64,000 nt of DNA from an uncultured bacterium (GCA_905214465.1 CAJMMD010000001.1:1-64000), one strand, 5' to 3'. Counted from the first letter of the stretch, positions 26,911 to 37,111 are shown. The notes: generated from the letters alone by a model not told the origin. Translations and numbers: made by a program.

Positions 26911-29900
26911 ATGTTTGATCGCCGTTCGTTACTTATCGCCGGAGCATCCTCGCTGGCAGGCATCATGCTGCCTCGCGTGCCGGGCAGCGCAAACGCCTTC
27001 ATATTGCCGTTCGCGCCCACCGAAGCCTATGCCGACGAAAAAGACCCCTTCAGGGTGCTCGTTCTCTCGCGCACCATGTTTGGTGTGGTCGTGGTCGACG
27101 TCGCCAACAAGAATACGCCTATCGCAGGCGCCAAGGTCACGCTCACGTCGCGCTACGCCGCAGGCAAGCAGCTCACCGCCACTACCGACGAGGAAGGCAC
27201 GGCCATCTTTGAGGTCGCGCCGCTTTCGGAAGGCTACGTGGACGAGGCAACGCTTCTCGACGCGTACGACTTTAACGGCGGCATCTCCATTAGCATGGCG
27301 GGCTATCGCGATGTCGAGATTCCCCTCGCGCGCGTCCAAGGCGGCACCGCCATTACCGCACCCACACGTCCGCTCTCCGATGGCGAGCCGTACTTTCGAC
27401 AGCTCACGTTTGACGAATGGGACATCCAGTACGCCGACGCCACGTTTATGGCAATGCCAGCGGACGAAGCAGCAAACGACCAACCCGACACGCACGCCTT
27501 TACTGTGCAGGCACATCTGCCACAGGGTGGACAGGCAACGCTGCACATCAACAAGGTAATGCCTGCCGCGGGCAGCTCACCCGAAACCGTCACGCAGATC
27601 GGTCAGATCAAGGCCAGCGCATCGGGCGCGGATAATCTGGCGACGTTCACACTCGAAGACAAGTTTCTCGACGCGGCATCGGGCCTTCTGGAAGAAGGGT
27701 GCAAACTGCGTTTTGCCCTCGACTATCAGGGCAAAACCTACACGCTTTCATCCCCTATGGCCGTTGTCACCGCGCCGGCCGCAAAGGCGGAATCGGGCTC
27801 GACCACCATCATTCCCACCACCATGGACCAAGAGATCACTCCGTTTGATTTCCCGGCGGCGTTTCCCGGCATCGGCGGCAACAAGTTCACCTGCTGGATG
27901 CCCACATTTCCGATCCTCTTCGATTTCTCGTTTGCTGGATACGTGCTGTTTGGCGGAGGATACAAACCAGCCAGCTATATGAACGATTCGGGCAATCCGG
28001 ATCCGGAGTACTGGAAGAAATCGCCGCGCGAGTCGGGCGCCAAGCAGGCAAACCGCTACCTCGACGAGATGGAGGGGAAGTGGAATCAGTACAAGAGTAT
28101 GAGTGCCGGTTCGGGAACCGACCCAAGAAACACCAAGCTCCTTCGCCACCATTGCACGCCGCTGTTTACGATGGATATCGCCACACAGCTGTACGGATCG
28201 CTCGCCTACGATTGGGTGGGCAAAACCTGGGGTAACAACAACGACCCCGCATACGGCAATATTAAGGCCCTCTTCCAGGTAAGAACCGATCTCAATTGGA
28301 CCGAGCAGTTTACCCTAGGACCGGTGCCGTTTTTCCTAAACGTCAACCCCTGGGTGCTGGCAAAACTAGCGCTCGCCGTGGGCGCCCACACACACGGTAG
28401 CGGCGCAGCGTTTTTTAAAAACATTTCGCTCGATTGGTCAAATACATCAGGCTCGTTCACCATCCAGATTGGGCTTGCCGTTACCTTTGGAGCCGGCGTT
28501 GCGGGCGTCGCCTCGTCTGCCGTGCGTGGCGCCGCATCCCTCACGCTGTTCATTGGGTATGAGAAGGCAGATGGACACCAGCTTCCGCGACTGCGCGTAG
28601 GTGCAGACGTCGATGTCGATGTGATACTCCAGTTCGTCATGTTCAAGTGGACCACCAAGGCTTGGTCGGGGTCGTGGCCCACACTCCTCGATTCGTGGAA
28701 TATGTCGGCGAACAACAGCGACCAGTATGTACTCCAGCGCTCTGAGCTGGCCTTGGGTGGAGATACGCCTTATACGCTGAACGCCTGCTTCGGCTCGGGC
28801 GGCAACGCCGAGGCAGGTGGTGTGCCGCAATTTATCGCATCGGCCACCATCGTCACCAACGCCGAGCTGCTCGCACGCGCCGAGGTTAAGGCCACTGCCG
28901 CAAACGTCGCGCCTGTCGTGCGCGATTGGGATCAAGCGGTCACGCGCATTGAGCTCGAGGCGGATGCAGAAAGCGATGACACGGGACAGATCGAGCATTT
29001 CGTCCATGCACTGGTAGAGAACGACGAAAACGCCGCGCCGATGTATGAGTACACCTATATCGGGCAGGCAACGAACGCCGTTGCGGACCCCAACGCCAAT
29101 TCTGCCGGCGTGTCGGAGGACGAGCGTGGCGGCATAAAACCCTCGAGCGACAACGTGCTGTTTTCCGGCGTGCTCAGCGAAGCCCACATGAAGCTGGCAA
29201 TGATTGCCGGCGTAGAATGCCTGTTCCGTATCGCCTCGGTGTGCTACGGCGACAATGGCCGCTCGCGCCTGGTGGTGCACACAAGGGCAAACGGCACGTG
29301 GTCCGCCCCCACGCCCGTGGACTTCCCCCTTGGGTTTGGCGAGGGCGACGTGGAGCGCAACGGCATATACGATTACGACTTCGACGTGGTGGAATATACG
29401 GACGGGAGGGGAAACCAGGACGCCTACGTGCTGCTGGTCTCGGGCGAGCGCCCCGACGGCGACAACACCCTTTTCGATACGGCAAGCACAGCCGGCATAC
29501 TGTCCGTCGTGCGCCTGCGCATAAGTAATGACGAGACCCGCGTGGTGTCGCATACGTCATGGCGCAGCATCTCGCGCGGCCGCCTGCAAGAGGATGGCTA
29601 CCATTGCCTGCAGTGCCCACGTATCACGGTGGGCAAGACGCTGGTCGACGGGCGCCTGTCGGGTGCCTACCTCCACCGCCGCGGAACCACCGCAGAAAAG
29701 GCGCTCGGCAGCGAGGCTGAGGTTGCGCTGGAGTGCTTTACCCTGTGGTCGGACGTTTCGGGCGACAGCCTGACGTTCCGCCAAGTTCTCCGCTTTCCGC
29801 AAGCACCGTCGAGTATCGAGCTGGGCGAGCCCGAGAATATCAACGGCAAAATGGTGGTGCCCGTTACGTACGAGACCGCAAACGGTTGCGGCTGCGCATC

Positions 29901-31278
29901 GTACGCCGTGATCGGCCAGTCTATCGCGGGCTGGGGCGTTATGCCGCCGGACGCCGCGGTGCCCCATGCGGTGCCATGGCCGCAGCACACGGGCTTTTTG
30001 GCCACCGTCAACGAACAACTGCAGCATATTACTTGGACGCGAGGCGCATCGGCATTTGCAACGCAGCCCGTGGGTGCCGCAGGCTGTGGCCCGGCATCGT
30101 TTAGCGTAAGCAACAACGGCAGGTGCGTGCTCTATGTAGAGAACACCGATGGCAAGGTGGGACAAACCTACGACGAAGAAGGCAACCCGGTAGCAGTGAT
30201 GGGCAAGCACTTCCGCATCTTCGCCAGCACCTTGGCAGGCGATCTGTTCACGGAGCCGTTCGTGATGTGCGAGCTGGACCATCCCGTCGATCAGATAACG
30301 ACATTTTTGACGTCGGGAGGCATGCTCTCCGCGCTCGCCACGCACATTGTGAGCGCGGAGAAGAGCGAGGCAGAGCTGCACGGCATCGAAGTACCCTTGG
30401 TGGCATGTGCCACTCCGACGGGCGCGGTCGCCACCTCGGGCGCAGTGGTGCCCGGAGCAGCAGGCGAATCCTTCATGGTCACGGTGCGAAACGACGGCAA
30501 CACCTTGCTGACCGCCGGCACGATCGATCTGTATCGAGAGGGCTTTAGCCAGCCGTTCTCCAGCGCATCCATCGGATTCGGAGTGAACGCACGTATGGCA
30601 TCGATCTACGATCCAGAGCTTGCCGAGGACGCTTCGGCCAACGACATGGCACACGTGAAGTACGCACTCGAGACGCTGGGCGAACATTTTGCGACGCACC
30701 CGCTGGTAGCCGACAACGGCAACGCCGTGCTGGCACCGGGTTGCACGGCACAGTTCCGCATGAGCTTCGCCATCCCCGAGAGCTGGAGCGACGAAGTGGG
30801 CAAACGCGTAACGCTGTATGCGAAGGCACGTAATCTGGTGGCGCTCGATCCCGTAACGTTCGAGGAAATTCGACCGGGCGCAAACTCGACGCTGGGCGCC
30901 GTACTGCACGAGCTTCATGTGCCCGACGCGGCATGCGAACGCTCAGAAGTTCAGGTCGGCGTATGCGACAGCGCGGATACGACAGGACTTCACGACGCCC
31001 CGATGACAGCAGACGGCGATGGTGGCTCGAGTGGCGGCGGTACCGATGAGGACGGCGACTCCGGCGGAAGCAGCTCCGGCAGTGGCAAGGACCACGGCAA
31101 TAACATGCGCTCCGGAAAAGCGGGCACGCTTGCGGGCACGGGCGATGCCAACGCTCCCCTTACGGCAGCCGCCGCAGCACTCGCCGCGGCAGGCGCCGGC
31201 CTCGTCGCCTACAGCACCCGCCGCACGGCGCTCGAAACCAACACCGCCAATGAGGTCAATTCTGATAAGCGTCGCTAG
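26911..31278 (+). CDS. Large cell-wall-anchored surface protein
   Basis: A 1455-residue exported protein. The N-terminus MFDRRSLLIAGASSLAGIML is a twin-arginine-like signal. A CnaB-like/carboxypeptidase-regulatory repeat follows (NKNTPIAGAKVTLTSRYAAG, TDEEGTAIFEVA), then a long region of beta-rich domains without a match I recognise. The C-terminus has a Gly/Ser/Asp-rich spacer, LAGTGD (a sortase signal of the LPXTG type), an alanine-rich hydrophobic stretch and a basic tail. GGGAGCCCAAA precedes ATG 26911. It is probably displayed on the wall and controlled by the LuxR-type gene upstream. Confidence 0.85.
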   Translation: MFDRRSLLIAGASSLAGIMLPRVPGSANAFILPFAPTEAYADEKDPFRVLVLSRTMFGVVVVDVANKNTPIAGAKVTLTSRYAAGKQLTATTDEEGTAIFEVAPLSEGYVDEATLLDAYDFNGGISISMAGYRDVEIPLARVQGGTAITAPTRPLSDGEPYFRQLTFDEWDIQYADATFMAMPADEAANDQPDTHAFTVQAHLPQGGQATLHINKVMPAAGSSPETVTQIGQIKASASGADNLATFTLEDKFLDAASGLLEEGCKLRFALDYQGKTYTLSSPMAVVTAPAAKAESGSTTIIPTTMDQEITPFDFPAAFPGIGGNKFTCWMPTFPILFDFSFAGYVLFGGGYKPASYMNDSGNPDPEYWKKSPRESGAKQANRYLDEMEGKWNQYKSMSAGSGTDPRNTKLLRHHCTPLFTMDIATQLYGSLAYDWVGKTWGNNNDPAYGNIKALFQVRTDLNWTEQFTLGPVPFFLNVNPWVLAKLALAVGAHTHGSGAAFFKNISLDWSNTSGSFTIQIGLAVTFGAGVAGVASSAVRGAASLTLFIGYEKADGHQLPRLRVGADVDVDVILQFVMFKWTTKAWSGSWPTLLDSWNMSANNSDQYVLQRSELALGGDTPYTLNACFGSGGNAEAGGVPQFIASATIVTNAELLARAEVKATAANVAPVVRDWDQAVTRIELEADAESDDTGQIEHFVHALVENDENAAPMYEYTYIGQATNAVADPNANSAGVSEDERGGIKPSSDNVLFSGVLSEAHMKLAMIAGVECLFRIASVCYGDNGRSRLVVHTRANGTWSAPTPVDFPLGFGEGDVERNGIYDYDFDVVEYTDGRGNQDAYVLLVSGERPDGDNTLFDTASTAGILSVVRLRISNDETRVVSHTSWRSISRGRLQEDGYHCLQCPRITVGKTLVDGRLSGAYLHRRGTTAEKALGSEAEVALECFTLWSDVSGDSLTFRQVLRFPQAPSSIELGEPENINGKMVVPVTYETANGCGCASYAVIGQSIAGWGVMPPDAAVPHAVPWPQHTGFLATVNEQLQHITWTRGASAFATQPVGAAGCGPASFSVSNNGRCVLYVENTDGKVGQTYDEEGNPVAVMGKHFRIFASTLAGDLFTEPFVMCELDHPVDQITTFLTSGGMLSALATHIVSAEKSEAELHGIEVPLVACATPTGAVATSGAVVPGAAGESFMVTVRNDGNTLLTAGTIDLYREGFSQPFSSASIGFGVNARMASIYDPELAEDASANDMAHVKYALETLGEHFATHPLVADNGNAVLAPGCTAQFRMSFAIPESWSDEVGKRVTLYAKARNLVALDPVTFEEIRPGANSTLGAVLHELHVPDAACERSEVQVGVCDSADTTGLHDAPMTADGDGGSSGGGTDEDGDSGGSSSGSGKDHGNNMRSGKAGTLAGTGDANAPLTAAAAALAAAGAGLVAYSTRRTALETNTANEVNSDKRR

Positions 31279-31327
31279 CTTCTAGTTACTTTTGTGAGAG
31301 ACGCCGACCCGGCTCATCGAATATCAA

Positions 31328-31362
31328 AATGGGCTGGTTCTGGATACCCAGAGCCGGCCCAT
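31328..31362. terminator. Bidirectional terminator
   Basis: AATGGGCTGGTTCTG pairs with CAGAGCCGGCCCATT (one G-T type mismatch) between the convergent surface-protein gene and the membrane protein gene at 31369. Confidence 0.7.
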
Positions 31363-31368
31363 TACGCA

Positions 31369-31953
31369 TTAAATGTCGTCTGAGGAGTCGAGTTCAGCCT
31401 CGAGCTTGGCGCGACGTCTTTTCGCCGTGAAAAACGTTGCGCACAGGACGGCAAACGTGGCCGCGAAAATCGTCGCTCCGCAGAACACGCCCGTGGCCAG
31501 GTTCGCCAACCAAAAGACGTTTTCGAGCGGCACGATCTGCGCCTCAGCGATACAGCGCATTGCGGCAATAACAAGCGCGAACGCGGCGCCGCTAAGACCG
31601 CTGACAAGCAGGAAATATCCAACAGGAAGATGCTCGGTTTGCCCAAAACGATTGGTATCGACATAGCCCTTCCGCGTTTGCAGTCCTGCGCAAATCAACA
31701 TCACGAGAACGAGCCACAAATACATGGCTGCCTCGAACGGCGTTGCAAAGCCATGCGGCATTTCACTGGCATCGCTGTGAACCCACGCAACCTGTCGAGC
31801 TATAAACTGGTAGAAAAAGATCATCAACATGCCAAACGAAAGCAGCACGAAACCAATCTTGTAGATCTTCGCGCTCTCAGCCTCCAGGCGTTCATCCTTT
31901 GGGCCGGCATATTCACGCCACTTTTGCACGAGTTTTAAATCTTCAAATTTCAT
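31369..31953 (-). CDS. Four-helix membrane protein paired with XRE regulator
   Basis: A 194-residue protein with an N-terminal cytosolic segment (LVQKWREYAGPKDERLEAES) and four predicted helices (IGFVLLSFGMLMIFFYQFI; AAMYLWLVLVMLICAGL; GYFLLVSGLSGAAFALVIA; LATGVFCGATIFAATFAVL), ending in a charged tail. I do not recognise a named family. It begins 9 bases after the XRE gene, so the two form an operon, a common arrangement for small self-regulated membrane protein loci. Confidence 0.75.
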   Translation of the reverse strand: MKFEDLKLVQKWREYAGPKDERLEAESAKIYKIGFVLLSFGMLMIFFYQFIARQVAWVHSDASEMPHGFATPFEAAMYLWLVLVMLICAGLQTRKGYVDTNRFGQTEHLPVGYFLLVSGLSGAAFALVIAAMRCIAEAQIVPLENVFWLANLATGVFCGATIFAATFAVLCATFFTAKRRRAKLEAELDSSDDI

Positions 31954-31962
31954 AGCGAACTC

Positions 31963-32193
31963 CTAAAGAGCGTCAGGGTCGACGTCGTTTTCGTCTTCCC
32001 AAAATAAGTCGTTCAACGTAACCCGCAGCGCTCTGCAGATTGCCACGCACAAGTTGAGCGTGGGATTGTAGCCGCCCGCCTCGATCAGACCGATGGTTTG
32101 ACGCGTAACGCCCACGGCTTTGGCCAAGTCGGCCTGCGAAAGGCCAGCCGCCGCGCGCGCCGCCTTCATGCGTAGGTTCTTTTTGCCCGGCAT
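31963..32193 (-). CDS. Small XRE-family regulator
   Basis: A 76-residue single-domain helix-turn-helix protein: MKAARAAAGLSQADLAKAVG, then VTRQTIGLIEAGGYNPTLNL and CRALRVTLNDLFW, the usual Cro/C1 fold of the YozG/PF01381 group. CGAAAGGAACTCC precedes ATG 32193. It is co-transcribed with the membrane protein at 31369 and probably represses its own promoter through the dyad at 32234-32283. Confidence 0.88.
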   Translation of the reverse strand: MPGKKNLRMKAARAAAGLSQADLAKAVGVTRQTIGLIEAGGYNPTLNLCVAICRALRVTLNDLFWEDENDVDPDAL

Positions 32194-32233
32194 GGAGTTC
32201 CTTTCGTAAATGTGGACAGATATCCGTTGCAAC

Positions 32234-32283
32234 ATGACAGAAATATATTGCATCCTTCACAAGATGTCAACTATATCTGTCAT
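32234..32283. promoter_or_regulatory. Candidate XRE operator dyad
   Basis: ATGACAGAAATATA and TATATCTGTCAT form inverted half-sites about 25 bases apart, directly upstream of the XRE gene; a third GACAGATAT half-site lies at 32215-32223. Binding by the XRE protein is inference. Confidence 0.4.
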
Positions 32284-32644
32284 TATGGAAACCATGTTCG
32301 CCATCGCCATGTGGACATAACAATCTCGATTCGCTATTCAAACTTACTCGGACAGAACCGACTCGGTTTTGTCCGAGTAAACGTGATTGATAGTCGATCG
32401 CTGTGCCCGCTCGTGCAATCAGCATCATTCGATTTTGTTTAGTAAAACTAGGTCCCTATTAAATAAAATTCGTTTGTATCCAAATTTGTTTAACAATGCC
32501 GCGTTACCACTAAACACTATACCCGTTAATCCGAACGATTGTTCGATGGATTTCGTGTTGGGTGGAATCGTCTGTGGGCTGGGCTATGCTACCTTGACTA
32601 TCTATATGACTTAAACGCAGCAAAGGAGCACCGAGAGAGCGAGT
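32284..32644. other. AT-rich leader before topoisomerase genes
   Basis: No gene is supported. The stretch is clearly more AT-rich than its flanks and holds a hairpin at 32347-32381 with perfect TACTCGGACA/TGTCCGAGTA arms. It presumably carries the topoisomerase promoter. Confidence 0.5.
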
Positions 32645-34642
32645 ATGGCAAAAAACACCGCAAACTATGGTAACGACAGTATTCGTCAGCTCAAGGACGA
32701 GGAGCGCGTACGCCTGCGCCCCGCCGTCATCTTTGGCTCGGACGGGCTCGACGGCTGCGCGCATGCCGCCTTCGAGATCCTGTCCAACGCCGTTGACGAG
32801 GCGCGCCAGGGCTACGGCAAGCTCATCATCCTTACCGCCTTTCGCGATGGCTCCATTCAGGTAGAGGACAACGGCCGCGGCTGCCCACTCGACTGGAACC
32901 CTTCTGAGAAGCGCTTTAACTGGGAGCTCGTCTTTTGCGAGCTCTACGCCGGCGGCAAGTACAACAACAACCAGGGCGGCGACTACGACTTCTCGCTCGG
33001 CACCAACGGCCTGGGCTCGTGCGCGACCCAGTACGCTTCCGAGTACATGGACGTCACCGTTTGGCGCGACGGTAACAAGTACTCTCTGCACTTTAAGAAA
33101 GGCAAGGTCGTCGGCGCCAAAAAGAAGGCGCTCGAGATCGAGCCCAGCGACGAGGACCGCACCGGTACCACCATCAAGTGGCGCCCCGATCTTGAGGTCT
33201 TTACCTCGATCAGCATTCCCCACGACTGGTATCGCGAGACCATGCGCCGCCAGGCCGTGGTTAACGCCAACGTGACCTTCCGCCTGCGCATCGAGGGCGA
33301 CGACGGCGAGTTTTCCGAAGAGGATTTTTGCTACCCCAAGGGTATCGAGGACTACGTGCTCGAGAAGGTCGGTGCCGACTACCTCACCGAGCCCTTCTTT
33401 ATCGAGGCCGACCGTCGCGGTCGCGACCGCGAAGACCTGCCCGACTACAACGTAAAGATCACCGCGTGCATGTGCTTCTCGCGCACCTTCATGATGCAGG
33501 AGTACTACCACAACTCGTCATGGCTCGAGAACGGCGGCTCGCCCGAGAAGGCGGCCCGCAGTGCTCTGACCAGCGCCATCGATGCTTACATTAAGCAACA
33601 GGGCAAGTACAACAAAAACGAGAGCGGTATCAAATGGCAGGACGTCCAGGACTGCCTGGTGCTGGTGACCAACTGCTTCTCCACCCAGACGTCCTACGAA
33701 AACCAGACTAAGAAGGCCATCAACAACCGCTTTATCCAGCAGGCCATGACGGCATTCTTTAAGGAGCGCCTTTCGACCTACCTGATCGAGAACAAAGACG
33801 CCGCCAATAAGATCATGGAGCAGGTGCTCATCAACAAGCGCTCGCGCGAGAATGCCGAGAAGACCCGCCAGAGCATCAAGACCAACCTGCAGCAGAAGAC
33901 CGACATGGCCAACCGCGTGCAAAAGTTTATCGATTGCCGCTCCAAGGACAAGAGCCGCCGCGAGATCTACATCGTAGAGGGCGACTCGGCAGCAGGCGCC
34001 ATCCGCACGTCGCGCGATGCCGAGTTCCAGGGTGTTATGCCCGTCCGCGGCAAGATCCTCAATTGCCTGAAGGAGGACTATCCGCGCATCTTTAAGTCCG
34101 ACATCATCATGGACCTTATGCGCGTGCTGGGCTGCGGCGTGGAGATCAAGGACAAGCGCATCAAGAACCTTGGTGCCTTTGACCTGGACAACCTCAACTG
34201 GAACAAGGTCATCATCTGTACGGACGCCGACGTCGACGGCTACCACATCCGCACGCTCGTGCTCACCATGCTCTACCGCCTGGTGCCCACACTTATCGAC
34301 GAGGGCTACGTGTATATCGCCGAGTCGCCGCTCTACGAGATCAACTGCAAAGAGAAGACCTACTTTGCCTACACCGAGCTCGAGAAGAACGGCATCCTCA
34401 AGGAGATCGGCGACCAGAAGTGCTCCATCAACCGCTCCAAGGGTCTTGGTGAGAACGATCCGGACATGATGTGGCTCACCACCATGAACCCCGAGACGCG
34501 CCGTCTGATCAAGGTGGAGCCCGAGGACGTCACCAAGATGGAAACCATGTTCAACCTGTTGCTGGGCAACGACGAGGCGGGCCGCAAGCGCCATATCTCC
34601 GAGCACGGCAAGGAATACCTGGACCAGCTGGACCTGCAATAG
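32645..34642 (+). CDS. parE: Type IIA topoisomerase subunit B (ParE/GyrB-like)
   Basis: A 665-residue ATPase subunit. The GHKL ATP site shows EILSNAVDEA and EDNGRGCPLD (a cysteine where isoleucine is usual), with GGKYNNNQGG and GTNGLGSCATQYAS as the lid. The TOPRIM domain has YIVEGDSAAGAI and ICTDADVDGYHIRTL. With the A subunit encoded 45 bases downstream it forms a DNA-cutting, strand-passing enzyme. Sequence is closer to the divergent ParE-like set seen in Clostridia and Coriobacteria than to standard GyrB, but gyrase and topoisomerase IV cannot be told apart surely here. Confidence 0.9.
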   Translation: MAKNTANYGNDSIRQLKDEERVRLRPAVIFGSDGLDGCAHAAFEILSNAVDEARQGYGKLIILTAFRDGSIQVEDNGRGCPLDWNPSEKRFNWELVFCELYAGGKYNNNQGGDYDFSLGTNGLGSCATQYASEYMDVTVWRDGNKYSLHFKKGKVVGAKKKALEIEPSDEDRTGTTIKWRPDLEVFTSISIPHDWYRETMRRQAVVNANVTFRLRIEGDDGEFSEEDFCYPKGIEDYVLEKVGADYLTEPFFIEADRRGRDREDLPDYNVKITACMCFSRTFMMQEYYHNSSWLENGGSPEKAARSALTSAIDAYIKQQGKYNKNESGIKWQDVQDCLVLVTNCFSTQTSYENQTKKAINNRFIQQAMTAFFKERLSTYLIENKDAANKIMEQVLINKRSRENAEKTRQSIKTNLQQKTDMANRVQKFIDCRSKDKSRREIYIVEGDSAAGAIRTSRDAEFQGVMPVRGKILNCLKEDYPRIFKSDIIMDLMRVLGCGVEIKDKRIKNLGAFDLDNLNWNKVIICTDADVDGYHIRTLVLTMLYRLVPTLIDEGYVYIAESPLYEINCKEKTYFAYTELEKNGILKEIGDQKCSINRSKGLGENDPDMMWLTTMNPETRRLIKVEPEDVTKMETMFNLLLGNDEAGRKRHISEHGKEYLDQLDLQ

Positions 34643-34687
34643 CAGCAAATCGATAACGACGGCCCATAAGAAGTTCAAGAGGAAATC

Positions 34688-36928
34688 GTGGCAAAGAAGA
34701 AGACAAAGAACCAGCCAAAGAAAAAGCAGGTCAACGCCGAGAACGTCATCGGCCTGCACTCTGAGGTCACCGACCAGCCGATTACGCAGACGCTCGAGGT
34801 CAACTACATGCCCTACGCCATGAGCGTCAACGTCTCGCGTGCGTTCCCCGAGATCGACGGCTTTAAGCCCTCGCACCGCAAGCTGCTCTACACCATGTAC
34901 AAGATGGGCTTGCTCAAGGGCGAGCGCCAGAAGAGCGCCAACATCGTCGGCCAGACCATGAAGCTCAACCCGCACGGCGATGCCGCCATCTACGAGACGA
35001 TGGTGCGTCTGGCAACCGGCAACGAAGCGCTGCTCGCCCCCTTCGTGGAGTCGAAGGGCAACTTTGGCAAATACTATTCGGGCGACCTGAGCTACGCCGC
35101 CTCGCGTTACACCGAGGCAAAGCTCTCCCCCATCAGCGCCGAAATCTTCAAGGACATCGACAAGGACCCGGTCGACTTCGTTGACAGCTACGACGGCGCC
35201 ATGAAGGAGCCGCGCCTGCTGCCCACCACGTTCCCCAACATCCTCGTCTCGGCCAACAAGGGCATCGGCGTCGCCATGGCGTCCGACATCTGCGGCTTCA
35301 ACCTCAACGAGGTCTGTACCGCCACGATGCACTACCTGCAGGATCCCGACTGCGACCTGCTCGAGTACATGCCTATGCCCGACTTCTCGACCGGCGGCGA
35401 GATCATCTACCGCCGCGAGGAGATGGAGAAGATCATCGAGACCGGCCTTGGCAGCTTCCAGATCCGCTCCCGCTGGCGCTGGATTCCCGAAGAGCGCATC
35501 ATCGAGGTCTACGAGATCCCCTACACCACCAAGACCGATGTCATCATCGAGCGCATCGTCAAGCTCTCCAAAGAAGGCAAGGTCAAAGAGATCGCAGACA
35601 TTCGCGACGAGACCGACCTTTCGGGTCTGCGCATCGCTATCGACCTTAAGCGCGGTGTCGACCCCGACAAGCTCATGGCCAAGCTCTATCGCTCGACCAC
35701 GCTGCAGGATTCGTTCTCGTGCAACTTCAACGTGCTCGTCGACGGCTATCCCCGAGTTATGGGCGTGCGCCAGATCCTGCACGAGTGGGTCAAGTGGCGT
35801 ATTGAGTCCACGCGTCGCCGCATTAACTTTGACCTGGGCAAAAAGTCCGAGCGTCTGCACCTGCTGCACGGCCTTGAGGCAATTCTGCTCGACATCGACA
35901 AGGCCATCGCCATCATCCGCGGCACTAAGCTCGAGGCAGAGGTTGTACCCAACCTTATGAAGGGTTTCGACATCGACGAGACCCAGGCAGAGTTTGTTGC
36001 CGAGCTCAAGCTCCGCAACATCAACGAGGAGTACATCCTCAACCGCACCAAGGACATTGCAAAGCTCGAGGGTGAGATCGCCGAACTCGAGGAGATCCTC
36101 TCGAGCGAGGACAACATCAAGAAGGTCATCAGCGACGAGCTGGCCGCGGTCAACAAAAAGTACGTGATGCCGCGCCGCACGGGCAGAATCGAGCCCCATG
36201 AGGTCATCGAGGTAAGCCTGGAGCCCGAGGTCGAGGAGTACCCGGTCACCATCATGCTCTCGCGCGACGGCTACCTTAAGAAGATGACGGACCGCGTGCT
36301 CAAGAAGGCGACCACGCTCAAGTACAAGGACGGCGACAAACCCTTTATCGAGTTCCCGTCCTCCAACACGCACGAGCTGCTGGTCTTTACCAACAAGAGC
36401 CAGGTGTACAAGTGCAAGGTCGCGGCGTTTGAGGATACCAAGTCGGCCCAGCTGGGCTCGTACCTTCCGACCGATCTCGAGATGGAACCCGACGAGAGCG
36501 TCATCTGGGTCATCGACCCCGAGGACTACAAGGCCGACGTGCTGTTCGTCTTTGAGAACGGCCGCGTGGTGCGTGTCGCGCTTTCTGGATACGCTACCAA
36601 GACCAACCGCAAGCGCCTTAAGAACGCCATCTACGGCGGCAGCAAGCTGCTGTATGCGCAGGTGCTCAAGGAGGACCGCGACCTCGCGCTGGTCTCGAGC
36701 GACTACCGCCTGATGAACTTCAACACGTCGCTGCTCAAGACCAAGACGACCACCAACACGCAGGGCGTCCAGGCCTTTACGGCCAAGAAGGGCCGCTCGG
36801 TCACCACCGTCGGCACGACCGAGGAAATCCTTGGCGCCGGCGTCTCGGCCGAGAAGTTCACCGCGCAGAGCCTGCCCTCCGCCGGCGCCCTCATGAAGGA
36901 AAATGACATGCCGAGTTTGTTTGACTAG
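34688..36928 (+). CDS. parC: Type IIA topoisomerase subunit A (ParC/GyrA-like)
   Basis: A 746-residue DNA breakage subunit. The winged-helix domain contains PSHRKLLYTMYKMGLL and the quinolone-region segment NPHGDAAIYETMVRL; the catalytic tyrosine is Y141 in AASRYTEAKLS. A coiled-coil region runs to about residue 490, followed by a C-terminal domain of beta-pinwheel type. The GTG start follows AAGAGGAAATC. It forms an operon with the B subunit. The lysine-rich first 14 residues (MAKKKTKNQPKKKQ) are unusual for the family. Confidence 0.9.
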   Translation: MAKKKTKNQPKKKQVNAENVIGLHSEVTDQPITQTLEVNYMPYAMSVNVSRAFPEIDGFKPSHRKLLYTMYKMGLLKGERQKSANIVGQTMKLNPHGDAAIYETMVRLATGNEALLAPFVESKGNFGKYYSGDLSYAASRYTEAKLSPISAEIFKDIDKDPVDFVDSYDGAMKEPRLLPTTFPNILVSANKGIGVAMASDICGFNLNEVCTATMHYLQDPDCDLLEYMPMPDFSTGGEIIYRREEMEKIIETGLGSFQIRSRWRWIPEERIIEVYEIPYTTKTDVIIERIVKLSKEGKVKEIADIRDETDLSGLRIAIDLKRGVDPDKLMAKLYRSTTLQDSFSCNFNVLVDGYPRVMGVRQILHEWVKWRIESTRRRINFDLGKKSERLHLLHGLEAILLDIDKAIAIIRGTKLEAEVVPNLMKGFDIDETQAEFVAELKLRNINEEYILNRTKDIAKLEGEIAELEEILSSEDNIKKVISDELAAVNKKYVMPRRTGRIEPHEVIEVSLEPEVEEYPVTIMLSRDGYLKKMTDRVLKKATTLKYKDGDKPFIEFPSSNTHELLVFTNKSQVYKCKVAAFEDTKSAQLGSYLPTDLEMEPDESVIWVIDPEDYKADVLFVFENGRVVRVALSGYATKTNRKRLKNAIYGGSKLLYAQVLKEDRDLALVSSDYRLMNFNTSLLKTKTTTNTQGVQAFTAKKGRSVTTVGTTEEILGAGVSAEKFTAQSLPSAGALMKENDMPSLFD

Positions 36929-36966
36929 GTACCACGGCAACGAGATCGTTAGATACTTCGCAAAGC

Positions 36967-37015
36967 GACGAGGCCCGGAACGCAACGGCATTGCGCCCGG
37001 GACTCGTCGTTTTTC
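36967..37015 (+). terminator. Terminator of the topoisomerase operon
   Basis: GACGAG...CCGG pairs with CCGG...CTCGTC with an inner GCAA/TTGC stem, followed by GTTTTTCTT. Confidence 0.75.
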
Positions 37016-37111
37016 TTCTCAACTATTTTTTAACGCAGATAAATTGATTTCTGCTTATTTTTCTGCGTAAAAAATGTCAGCGTCACTACTTCGATGCCCT
37101 TTGGTCAGTCG

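Noticed and set aside
28447..30918. Minus-strand frames opposite the surface protein
   Set aside because: No ribosome sites or domains; the plus-strand gene has signal and sorting sequences.
33518..36991. A minus-strand open frame of over 1100 codons across the topoisomerase genes
   Set aside because: It is antisense to two clear topoisomerase genes and arises from their GC-rich third positions; it has no domain match or ribosome site.
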